From NCBI GenBank assembly GCA_007127625.1, contig SKYZ01000349.1, positions 1-5,610 on the forward strand: DNA of 5,610 nucleotides. The letters run 5' to 3'. Both the position numbers and the translations under genes were made by a program. The DNA comes from Aquisalimonas sp. (GTDB taxonomy: Bacteria; Pseudomonadota; Gammaproteobacteria; Nitrococcales; Aquisalimonadaceae). The notes below the pieces were generated by a model that saw only the letters and a program-made list of their open reading frames with translations, made no database searches and was not told where the DNA came from. Below are positions 1 through 4,848 of this stretch, piece after piece. Positions within the stretch are counted from its first letter, which is position 1; each line of letters opens with the position of its first letter.

Positions 1-200
1 AGTGCGGTGCGGCGGTCACCGAGGGCGTAGGCGATCTCCTCGAGCAGCGCCTCGTCGGCCTTGGGGAACTGCTTGCGCAGGAAGGCGTCCAGCGCTTCGG
101 CCACGCTGAGGTCCTTGTCCCGGGCGTCTGCGTCGGCTTTCTTCTCGAACATCATCTGCCTGGGATCCCTGTCCGACACGTAGAGTGCTTTGACTGCCAT
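1..200 (-). CDS. yebG: YebG-family SOS-inducible protein (partial, 3' end outside window)
   Basis: YebG is a small DNA-damage-inducible protein of the LexA regulon in enterobacteria; its biochemical role is poorly defined. The 66 visible residues begin MAVKALYVSDRDPRQMMFEK and continue with the family pattern: an N-terminal MAVxxxYV strand, a Met-x-Phe strand, an acidic/lysine stretch (KKADADARDKD), then a helix (VAEALDAFLRK) and a second acidic helix (DEALLEEIAYAL). The ATG at 198-200 is preceded by a GAGG ribosome binding site about 8 nt upstream. A near-consensus LexA box lies 62-81 bp upstream, which strongly supports the family call. The frame is still open at base 1, so the C-terminus is not visible; family members run to roughly 75-100 residues. 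The family assignment is from remembered homologues; regulation is read directly from the box. Confidence 0.9.
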   Translation of the reverse strand, partial: MAVKALYVSDRDPRQMMFEKKADADARDKDLSVAEALDAFLRKQFPKADEALLEEIAYALGDRRTA

Positions 201-261
201 GGTGTACCTCGCATGAGTTTGGCGCCTGGTTTGTTCAACTGGTCGTCAGGATAGCGCAGAA

Positions 262-281
262 AACTGTATAAAAAAACAGTA
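262..281 (-). promoter_or_regulatory. LexA (SOS) box upstream of yebG
   Basis: The 20 bases AACTGTATAAAAAAACAGTA match the E. coli LexA consensus (TACTGTATATATATACAGTA) at 16 positions, with CTG at 264-266 and CAG at 277-279 exactly ten bases apart and an A/T-only core. It stands out sharply in GC-rich surroundings. It lies 62 bp ahead of the yebG ATG and just past the stop of the minus-strand gene at 307-678, so it should govern yebG alone. A -10-like TATCCT follows on the minus strand, but a matching -35 is not clear, so the core promoter is not assigned. Confidence 0.88.
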
Positions 282-306
282 TTTCGTCGGTGCGGGTTCC
301 GGGATG

Positions 307-678
307 CTACCGCGGCAATGTGACCGTCATGGTCCTGCCGTCATAGCCTTCGGGGTGATGATGGGCGCGCACCGTGACTTCGTCGATGTCGGGGCCGATG
401 TTGACGCCGGTCAGTGAGCGGGTGAAGGGCTGCTCGTCAACATGGGGATGGTGGAGGGTGCGCGTCGCGAGCACATCGCCATCGGGCCCAACAATCTCGA
501 ACGCGTCGGCGTAGTAGTCCCAGCCTGTTTCCTCGCTGGCGATGGTGACCGTGAAGCGGAACGTGTCGGTGCCGGTCTGTGTTACCTCCACGTCGGTGAC
601 GTTGGCCTTGCCGGCGCCGTCGGCCAGTGCGCCGTTCGGAGCGGCCAGGATGGCCAGGGCAATGACTAGAGCGCGCAT
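307..678 (-). CDS. Secreted His-rich small protein of unknown function
   Basis: This 123-residue protein has a Sec-type signal peptide: a short basic start (MRA), a hydrophobic core (LVIALAILAA) and a probable cleavage site after ALA at residue 19, so the mature protein of about 104 residues should be periplasmic or secreted. The mature part alternates beta-strand-like segments (FRFTVTIAS, AFEIVGPDG, MTVTLP), suggesting an all-beta sandwich. Its marked features are TGWDYYAD (51-58), LHHPHVDEQPFTRSL (75-89) and HHHPEGYDG (106-114). It resembles uncharacterised secreted proteins I recall from other proteobacteria, also with the Trp-Asp and HHPHV-EQPF pattern; no function is known to me. The His clusters could bind a metal, which is inference. 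A GGAG lies about 10 nt before the ATG. It sits directly upstream of yebG on the same strand, but the LexA box between them argues against an operon. Confidence 0.82.
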   Translation of the reverse strand: MRALVIALAILAAPNGALADGAGKANVTDVEVTQTGTDTFRFTVTIASEETGWDYYADAFEIVGPDGDVLATRTLHHPHVDEQPFTRSLTGVNIGPDIDEVTVRAHHHPEGYDGRTMTVTLPR

Positions 679-955
679 GGTTTCTGTTCTCCGTGAGGGC
701 GAGATCCAGCAATGTTAAAAGCATGAAGCTCTTGCGCTTTCATGGTGCTGCCATTCGTTTTCCTTATAATCCAAAAGCATGGTTCCCGCGGCGCGCGTTT
801 CCATCCCTCGTCCTCTTCATGGGCATCCTGCGAATCCACCCCCAATCAGGGGGTAAGTTCCATGCCGCCAGCCGCTAACGTCCGGGGTATGGGACGTCTC
901 GCCGCATTCGGGGCGGGTGCATACGTCGGCACGCTAACAAGAAGGGGGCAGCACC
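679..955. other. Intergenic region with weak promoter-like sequences
   Basis: No convincing gene is present. On the minus strand TATAAG (763-768) could be a -10 for the secreted His-rich protein, but no -35 is recognisable. The plus strand reads a perfect TATAAT at 765-770, also without a good -35. A 9-bp direct repeat, AAAAGCATG, occurs at 717-725 and 773-781. A CCCC-N5-GGGG palindrome (838-854) is listed separately. At the right end an AGAAGGGGG Shine-Dalgarno-like run precedes an ATG at 956 that opens only a 15-codon frame. Confidence 0.4.
838..854. promoter_or_regulatory. Candidate operator, CCCC-N5-GGGG palindrome (copy 1)
   Basis: ACCCCCAATCAGGGGGT has 6-bp perfect arms (ACCCCC/GGGGGT) around the spacer AATCA. 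It shares arm sequence and 5-base CCCC-to-GGGG spacing with copies at 1420-1435 and 3218-3233. No intact gene lies at a normal distance downstream on the plus strand: the nearest ATG with a ribosome-binding-site-like run (956) opens only 15 codons. On the minus strand it is about 160 bp upstream of the secreted His-rich protein. It may be the orphaned regulatory region of a lost gene. The binding factor is unknown; the adjacent LuxR-type regulator is a candidate by proximity only. Confidence 0.4.
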
Positions 956-959
956 ATGG

Positions 960-1238
960 TTAGGGGGAGCGCATTGTGGGGTCTGACTTTGCCGTCGCGG
1001 TGACCGCGTTGGCGATGGTGATCGGGCCGATGAGGCCGCGGCCGCGGGTCCGGTGCCGCAACCATCCCTGCAGAAAGCCGCGAAAGAGAATTTCCTCGAT
1101 GATTGGGTAGAACAAGGCGACCAGGGCGAATGCCGCCCAAGCCTGTGGCCATCCGAACTGGCTGTCGGTGAGTGACCACGCCAAGGCCCAGACCACCGGT
1201 CCGGCCAGGAGGGCACCCCGGAACAGGCCGTCCGCCAT
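960..1238 (-). pseudogene. CPBP-family (Abi/CAAX-like) intramembrane protease, 3'-truncated
   Basis: CPBP glutamic proteases are multi-pass inner-membrane enzymes with motifs EExxxR, FxxxH and a final His-containing helix. The fragment shows one hydrophobic segment (ALLAGPVVWALAW), a second (AWAAFALVALFYPII), then the first catalytic motif EEILFRGFLQGW (EE at 48-49 and R53, counting from the ATG at 1238). After IGPITIANAVTA, where intact members continue into the FxxxH helix, the frame turns into an unrelated tail (TAKSDPTMRSP) and stops. At least two of the three motifs are missing, so it should be inactive. The sequence most resembles proteases I recall from the JDVT-CTERM sorting system, but this is memory rather than a search. 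The start is uncertain: the ATG at 1238 lacks a close ribosome binding site, while GGGGAGGGAGG lies about 20 nt upstream; the frame is open back to 1511, but that extension is not protein-like. Confidence 0.72.
977..990. repeat. REP-like half-site at the CPBP truncation point
   Basis: TGGGGTCTGACTTT lies where homology to CPBP proteases ends (the tail residues AKSDPT are its minus-strand reading). GGGGTCTGAC resembles one arm of GGGGTCTGACCCC-type palindromes that I recall as dispersed repeats, sometimes linked to REP-associated transposases, in gammaproteobacteria. Only one arm is present and there is no second copy in this window, so this is a tentative call from memory. Confidence 0.25.
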
Positions 1239-1419
1239 CAACTGCTTCAGGGGCGGGATAGCCTCCCTCCCCGCGGACGTACCAATCCGCTTGTCGTGAG
1301 AGCAGCTCCCTTGGTCCGTGTCCGGTCGCATACAGACATGATTGACGACACCAGGCCCCCTTTCCACTGCAGGTCGGTATTCGACAACTCGGTTCTGCGT
1401 CGCCCCAGCCGAGCATGTC

Positions 1420-1435
1420 ACCCCAATTTGGGGGT
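1420..1435. promoter_or_regulatory. Candidate operator, CCCC-N5-GGGG palindrome (copy 2)
   Basis: ACCCCAATTTGGGGGT contains the perfect 13-bp palindrome CCCCAA-T-TTGGGG (1421-1433). It lies in the divergent region between the plus-strand lipoprotein gene (ATG at 1510, 75 bp away) and the truncated CPBP gene (start about 180 bp away on the minus strand). The distance to the lipoprotein start is close to that of copy 3 to the NTF2-like start, which favours the lipoprotein gene as the target. No good -10/-35 pair could be placed next to it in either direction. The binding factor is unknown. Confidence 0.48.
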
Positions 1436-1509
1436 GATGTCGCCGGTCCCTGCCAAACCAAACTAGAAGTCCAAATCCGAAAAATGACGTCGAATACGGG
1501 GAGGTTGGC

Positions 1510-1908
1510 ATGGCTGGACATCGCTGGGTCTATACATGGGGCACGGTCGGCCTGGTCGCACTGGCCGGGTGCGCGGTGACAACACCGGCGGACCTGGAAG
1601 ATCAGGGTTATCAAGCACTGAACGGCCAGCAGGTGGAGGTCCTGCATGGGCAACCCGTGGAGATGGAATGGCGACGCCGGGACGGTTTGACGGGAACCAC
1701 ACAGTTCGAGCCCGACGGCTCAGCCACCGTCTTCACGGCTGGCCAGACTTTCGATGGGCAGTGGAGAGTGGCCAACGGGGAGCTTTGTACGACGTACACC
1801 GATATTCAGGGCGGGGAGACGCAGTGCTACCAGGTGTTCGGGAAGGAAGGCGAACCGTATAAGTTCTTTCTGGACGGGGAGCATGTTCTGACAGCGACCT
1901 ATCCGTGA
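1510..1908 (+). CDS. Small predicted lipoprotein of unknown function
   Basis: The 132-residue product begins with a lipoprotein signal peptide: a His/Arg-containing N-region (MAGHRW), a hydrophobic core (GTVGLVAL) and a lipobox LAGC with the acylated Cys at 21. The mature part would be anchored to a membrane by lipidated Cys21. It reads as a small beta-rich domain: LNGQQVEV, MEWRRRDGLTGTTQFEPDGSATV, FDGQWRVANGELCTTY, QCYQVF. The layout (strand, G-x-T-x-F-x-x-D-G, then G-x-W and a Cys-containing strand) recalls DUF995-like periplasmic domains, but the match is only suggestive. Cys93 and Cys106 could form a disulphide. The start is well supported by GGGGAGG 5 nt before the ATG. It is the only confident plus-strand gene here and has a CCCC-N5-GGGG box 75 bp upstream. 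No terminator is visible; sequence homologous to a broken hydrolase gene begins within about 65 bp of its stop. Confidence 0.8.
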   Translation: MAGHRWVYTWGTVGLVALAGCAVTTPADLEDQGYQALNGQQVEVLHGQPVEMEWRRRDGLTGTTQFEPDGSATVFTAGQTFDGQWRVANGELCTTYTDIQGGETQCYQVFGKEGEPYKFFLDGEHVLTATYP

Positions 1909-1972
1909 ACACGCGGAGTTCCAGCCATGAGTTTTCAGTACTTTCCGTATGGGTCAGGAGATTAACGCGTAT

Positions 1973-2305
1973 CTTCAAACGCGACGGATCACGCAGCGCG
2001 GCCTCAAGGGTGATCGTTACGCCGGCCGATTCACCGCCCAGCACGCAGCTCTCCACGCTCAGGGCATCAAGCACGCGGAAGAGGTCATCAACGAGAAGCT
2101 CATGGGTGATATGCGGCGCACGGTTGTGGGTAGCGCCGGTACCCCGGTGGTCGTACGTAACGGTGCGCCAGTGGCGGCTCAGAGGCTCGAACGTTGGATA
2201 CCAGACCTCTCCGCTGCCGACCCAACCTCCGTGAGCGACAAGGGTTTTCGGTCCCGCGCCAAAGGCGCTCACCAGGACATCGGCGTCATCGAAATGCAGG
2301 AACAC
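1973..2305 (-). pseudogene. Alpha/beta hydrolase, N-terminal fragment (3'-truncated)
   Basis: Alpha/beta-fold hydrolases are usually 250-300 residue enzymes with a Ser-Asp-His triad. About 110 residues are recognisable: an early strand pair (LHFDDADVLVSAFG), the oxyanion-hole region LVAHGGWVGSGEVW (22-35), YDHRGTGAT (51-59), the helix LLVDDLFRVLDAL (70-82) and the nucleophile elbow GGESAGV, with Ser93 the presumed nucleophile. After EAALRDPSRLK (residue 111) the frame goes into unrelated sequence antisense to the lipoprotein gene, so the lid, acid and His parts are absent and no piece of them is seen in other frames nearby. Translation would begin at a GTG (2303-2305), with GGGGGGAGG immediately upstream at unusually tight spacing. 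The substrate cannot be inferred. It is almost certainly inactive. Confidence 0.75.
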
Positions 2306-2346
2306 GGCCTCCCCCCAATGAGCAGCGCGAGGGCGATATCCACCTT

Positions 2347-2375
2347 TCTATAGGCGGTGAAGGAGTCTTCGTCCA
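2347..2375 (-). promoter_or_regulatory. Possible promoter of the truncated hydrolase gene
   Basis: On the minus strand TGGACG (2370-2375, 4 of 6 to TTGACA) and TATAGA (2347-2352, 4 of 6 to TATAAT) are separated by 17 bp. The predicted transcript would start near 2340, about 35 nt before the GTG start. The match is moderate and could be fortuitous. Confidence 0.28.
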
Positions 2376-2420
2376 GCGCCTCGGCACTATTCAATCTGCT
2401 TGAGCGTCGTTCGCGAGTAA

Positions 2421-2645
2421 TCAGCCAATGACCCGGGCCAACTGCTCGTCGCTTGTCACGGGGGTGACCTCGAACGTCATGAGATCCGACCACTGCTCAA
2501 CCCACTTGGCAATTGCCTCAGCATCGTCAGACTCGGCGATGATGAATCCCTTATGATTCTGCGCGCAGTGCCACCTCCCGTGCATGGTCACGCCCGGCAA
2601 CGGGGGCGCTCCGGTCTCCTTGAAGCGGTTCTGGGAGTCATGAGC
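2421..2645 (-). pseudogene. DUF3303-like protein, 5'-truncated
   Basis: The minus-strand frame ending with TGA at 2421-2423 encodes a nearly complete small alpha/beta-barrel-type domain: HDSQNRFKETGAPPLPGVT, then MHGRWHCAQNHKGFIIAES, DDAEAIAKWVEQWSDLM and FEVTPVTSDEQLARVIG. The pattern N-R-F-x-x-T-G-x-P-P, G-R-W-H, the acidic pair after a strand, W-S-D-L and TPV is what I know from the DUF3303 family (about 75-95 residues, function unknown). The expected first strand of about 15 residues, starting at Met, is missing. Upstream of AHDS the frame is unlike the family and offers no ATG or GTG. The ATG at 2585 would yield only 54 residues without the first strand. It is best read as a gene that lost its start; expression from a non-canonical codon is not excluded. 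Confidence 0.62.
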
Positions 2646-2715
2646 CAGCGTTTGACTGGCAGGCGGCCGCGCGCTCCCGCCCGTGCGCCTCGGTATTCGC
2701 CAACGAAACGCTGCT

Positions 2716-3135
2716 TCACGCCCAGCCCAGTTGCTTCAGGCTATGGGTGTCGTTCCAGATCTTGGTCATGTGGCCAATCCGCTCACCGTTGAACTCCATG
2801 ACATAGACATACTCCGCTGCCACTGCGCGCCCGGTTGGTGACACAGGGCCTCCGCCAGCGGTATTGGTCCCCGTGAAAACGGCGTATACAACCGCATGGC
2901 CACGCTCCTGATCCAGGGCAAAGGAGCGAATGTGGTACTGCCCGTCCGGGATCGGGGTCAGCAGGCCTTTCATCCACTCGCAATAGTCCGCCAGCGTGGC
3001 AATATCAGCCAGCGCGTAGGCCTGGGCGGAGAACGTGGCGCCCGAGTGGCAGTACGCGTTGCAGGTGGTCCAGCCTTGCCCGGTCTCGCAGGCGTGCAAG
3101 AATTTCCCGGCCGTTTCTGCCATTGAAGTCGTCAT
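2716..3135 (-). CDS. NTF2/SnoaL-like family protein
   Basis: The 139-residue protein has the length and layout of the NTF2-like (SnoaL) cone fold: helical start (MAETAGKFLHACETGQGW), a His/Asp-type pocket segment (YCHSGATFSAQA), helix (TLADYCEWMKGLL), and four beta strands (YHIRSFALDQE, AVVYAVFTGTNT, VAAEYVYVMEFNGERI, HMTKIWND) ending HSLKQLGWA. Members include small cyclases, isomerases and many stress-linked proteins of unknown substrate; this one closely resembles a proteobacterial set annotated only as NTF2-family, so no reaction is assigned. There is no signal peptide, so it is cytoplasmic. The ATG at 3133-3135 is chosen because GGAGG lies 9 nt upstream; the frame is open much further upstream, but that part is not protein-like. 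It follows the LuxR-type regulator gene on the same strand after 146 bp that carry its own promoter and a CCCC-N5-GGGG box. Confidence 0.9.
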   Translation of the reverse strand: MTTSMAETAGKFLHACETGQGWTTCNAYCHSGATFSAQAYALADIATLADYCEWMKGLLTPIPDGQYHIRSFALDQERGHAVVYAVFTGTNTAGGGPVSPTGRAVAAEYVYVMEFNGERIGHMTKIWNDTHSLKQLGWA

Positions 3136-3189
3136 GGTGCCATACCTCCGTCCGTCCGCGACGTGTCGCGATGGGCTTGTGCGCCTGGG

Positions 3190-3218
3190 AGTATCGCGGG
3201 GTTCGACCGGACTCAGCA
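3190..3218 (-). promoter_or_regulatory. Candidate promoter of the NTF2-like gene
   Basis: On the minus strand TGCTGA (3213-3218) and GATACT (3190-3195, 4 of 6 to TATAAT) are 17 bp apart. The -35 is poor, as expected of an activator-dependent promoter, and it directly abuts the palindrome at 3218-3233. The inferred transcript start near 3183 leaves a 5' leader of about 48 nt ending in the GGAGG ribosome binding site. Confidence 0.4.
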
Positions 3219-3233
3219 CCCCGAAATGGGGGG
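3218..3233. promoter_or_regulatory. Candidate operator, CCCC-N5-GGGG palindrome (copy 3)
   Basis: ACCCCGAAATGGGGGG, with the arms CCCC and GGGG five bases apart, lies about 83 bp ahead of the NTF2-like ATG and immediately upstream of its predicted -35, the usual place for an activator that contacts RNA polymerase directly. The LuxR-type regulator is encoded just upstream and is the natural candidate binder. This is inference from position; no binding site for this regulator subgroup is known to me with certainty. Confidence 0.5.
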
Positions 3234-3281
3234 AATTCGAGGTTGAAGGCTGTCGCGTCGGGGTGCTGCCAACGCATGGCA

Positions 3282-4439
3282 CTAGTTGAGGCGTCTGCTG
3301 CTGGGAATGAAGCCGATGGCCCGCCAGGCGAAGGCAATCAATTGCCCCTGGCTGTGACAGCCAAGCTGTTGGTTGATGTGTTTCAAGTAGGAGCGGACGG
3401 TTTCCAGGGTTGATCCGCGGGCCGCGGCGATATCGCAAAGGCTCTCGCCGATCATGAGGCGCCCCACAATGTCGGCCTGGACCGGTGTTATCCGCAGGCA
3501 ACGCCGCAGGTAGTGCGTGTCGATGATGGGCTCGGTGCCCGCCTCGCGCAGAAGGACATACCGCTCATCGGTACGCCGGCTCCCGGCGCCGGCTGTTGCA
3601 AGTTGTGTCTCTTCCGAGACGGCGAGGACGATGCATTCAAGGGAGACTGCTCTTTTGGAGGCGGTGAGCGACATGGTTGGTCCGCCGAACGCCTCGCCAT
3701 AACGTGGATCGCGCAGGAGATGCTGCAGACGGCGATTTACGGACGGATCTCTCGCCCGCAGGTAACCGCCATGTAGCGTCAATACATCCGGACAACGCCG
3801 GAGGAGTTGCTCCAACGGCCCGGCCGATCCCGTGATGCGCCCAGCCGCGTCACAGTGGAGCAGCGCCACACGCCACTGGCCGAGAATCCGCTCGGTACTC
3901 CGCTGCCGCGCCCGCAGGGCCTCAATAAGATCGGCCGTCTGCAGCGCCCCGCGCAGATGGCGGGCAATCAACTCCATCTGATGCAGTTGTCCACGGTTGG
4001 GTGCAGGCGCACGGGCGTTGAACAGCGCAATGCCCGCGTACTGCCCGTGACTGGCAAGAAAATGGATGAACGCACCGTGGCGGTGTTCGGTCGGCTCATA
4101 GAAACCGGCATAGACGTCACTGTCGAGCATTGCACGATGGCCCATCCAGGAGGCGATCGTGGTTGCGCGCATGGGAGGTAGTTGGGCGACCGAGCGGAAC
4201 ATGGCGTCCATGTGCGCCCAATGGTGGAGGTAGTCCAGCCGTTCGGTCTTCCCGAGCCCGGAACACACCCCATAGGCAATGTGATCGTCCTTCCCCTTGA
4301 ATGTCAGGTTGGTGAAGTCCGAGCCGATGAACTGTTGCATCGCAACGGCGATTGCAGGCCAGTGCGCCGGGTCACGGGCTCCGCGGTGGATGTCCTCGAC
4401 AAGCGCACTGAATGCCTCAAGCCTGTCAGCGGGTCGCAT
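3282..4439 (-). CDS. LuxR-family (GerE-type HTH) transcriptional regulator
   Basis: The 385-residue protein ends in a LuxR/GerE DNA-binding domain at about 316-375: ITPVQADIVGRLMIGESLCD, then IAAARGS and TLETVRSYLKHINQQLGC, where the last part (about 345-360) is the recognition helix with the family's T-V-R-x-x-L-K-x-I-x-x-K/Q-L pattern. The N-terminal 300 residues hold no receiver domain or AHL-binding signature that I can see; the segments at 8-60 (LVEDIHRGARDPAHWPAIAV) and 120-165 (FIHFLASHGQYAGIALFNAR, then a helix) resemble the GAF/PAS-like sensor of large solo LuxR regulators found with uncharacterised enzymes. The ligand is unknown. The start ATG has GGAG 8 nt upstream. The gene precedes the NTF2-like gene on the same strand, and a promoter with an overlapping inverted repeat lies upstream. 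Full length and no frameshift suggest it is functional. Confidence 0.9.
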   Translation of the reverse strand: MRPADRLEAFSALVEDIHRGARDPAHWPAIAVAMQQFIGSDFTNLTFKGKDDHIAYGVCSGLGKTERLDYLHHWAHMDAMFRSVAQLPPMRATTIASWMGHRAMLDSDVYAGFYEPTEHRHGAFIHFLASHGQYAGIALFNARAPAPNRGQLHQMELIARHLRGALQTADLIEALRARQRSTERILGQWRVALLHCDAAGRITGSAGPLEQLLRRCPDVLTLHGGYLRARDPSVNRRLQHLLRDPRYGEAFGGPTMSLTASKRAVSLECIVLAVSEETQLATAGAGSRRTDERYVLLREAGTEPIIDTHYLRRCLRITPVQADIVGRLMIGESLCDIAAARGSTLETVRSYLKHINQQLGCHSQGQLIAFAWRAIGFIPSSRRLN

Positions 4440-4468
4440 TCCTGCCGCTCCGTTCCTGGCTGCGGACC

Positions 4469-4497
4469 ATTACTGAACGAATAGGTCAGGTTGCCAA
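4469..4497 (-). promoter_or_regulatory. Candidate sigma-70 promoter of the LuxR-type regulator
   Basis: On the minus strand TTGGCA (4492-4497, 5 of 6 to TTGACA) and AGTAAT (4469-4474, 4 of 6 to TATAAT) are spaced by exactly 17 bp, giving a start near 4462 and a leader of about 23 nt that contains the GGAG site. This is the best core promoter match in the window. Confidence 0.45.
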
Positions 4498-4509
4498 TAC
4501 GCGCAACCT
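4488..4509. promoter_or_regulatory. Inverted repeat overlapping the luxR-type promoter
   Basis: AGGTTGC (4488-4494) and GCAACCT (4503-4509) form a perfect 7-bp inverted repeat with an 8-bp spacer, starting 49 bp upstream of the regulator's ATG. The proximal arm overlaps the predicted -35 element, so a protein bound here would occlude RNA polymerase. Its sequence differs from the CCCC-N5-GGGG boxes, which suggests either a different factor or a second site class. With no T-tract it is not a terminator. Confidence 0.4.
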
Positions 4510-4848
4510 CTTGATAGGCCGAACGATGTGGATTTCGGCCCTACATCTGCAGTGATCTGTAACCTGGAGAATCGGCTTCACTGGGAGAGTTTCAGTCCGT
4601 CAGCCATAGGTCGTGACGCAAACTGACGAGCCCCGCACCCGGGAGACACGCGTTGCGCTGTTCGGTGCCGCCGAAGGGTGGAGCGTAACGTTCACGGAAG
4701 CGGCCTTCGCTCTTCACTGGACCGAGGGATGCATGATCGGCACTGAGGAAAACACTCGCCGAACACTCATGCGCGCCGGACCGGCACGGAAACGTGTTCC
4801 GCCTGTCACGCCGAGCCTCGGCTCACGGGTGAGGCGAGGAGAGGTGGA
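4510..4848. other. Region with no convincing gene
   Basis: The frames here lack ribosome binding sites and protein-like composition; a GTG-started plus-strand frame from 4613 runs antisense into the hydrolase gene and is best seen as chance. A 6-bp inverted repeat (CGTCAG 4598-4603, CTGACG 4623-4628) is too weak to call. Just past the hydrolase stop, GCCTC (4815-4819) and GAGGC (4831-4835) could form a short hairpin, but no T-run follows on the minus strand, so no terminator is assigned. Confidence 0.5.

Noticed and set aside
765..770. Perfect TATAAT on the plus strand
   Set aside because: No acceptable -35 at 16-18 bp, no extended -10, and no plus-strand gene for it to serve.
741..958. 12-bp inverted repeat GGCAGCACCATG (minus at 741-752, plus at 947-958) that could bound a 218-bp mobile element
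   Set aside because: Similarity does not extend beyond the 12 bases, no target duplication was seen, and about one 12-bp inverted match is expected by chance in a window this size.
870..960. Integron cassette attC site, suggested by repeated GCTAAC and a nearby GTTAGGG among small unrelated genes
   Set aside because: The two GCTAAC copies are direct, GTTAGGG does not fit the GTTRRRY core, and no paired inner arms could be found. Genes are mostly on one strand but lack cassette-style 3' ends.
934..1653. Long minus-strand frame of 239 codons
   Set aside because: It crosses the lipoprotein gene and the CPBP fragment in another frame and has Pro/Arg/Gly-rich composition typical of shadow frames in GC-rich DNA.
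1949..2353. Plus-strand frame of 134 codons
   Set aside because: It lies opposite the recognisable hydrolase fragment, has no supporting start context and resembles no family; it is an antisense shadow.
2269..2493. Minus-strand frame between the DUF3303-like and hydrolase fragments (segment LNSAEALDEDSFTAYRK)
   Set aside because: The middle looks mildly protein-like, but there is no start with a ribosome binding site, it overlaps both neighbours in other frames, and no family is recognised.
2660..2690. GC-rich hairpin (GGCGG...CCGCC) downstream of the NTF2-like stop as a terminator
   Set aside because: No T-run follows the stem on the minus strand, and such G/C inverted repeats are frequent at this base composition.
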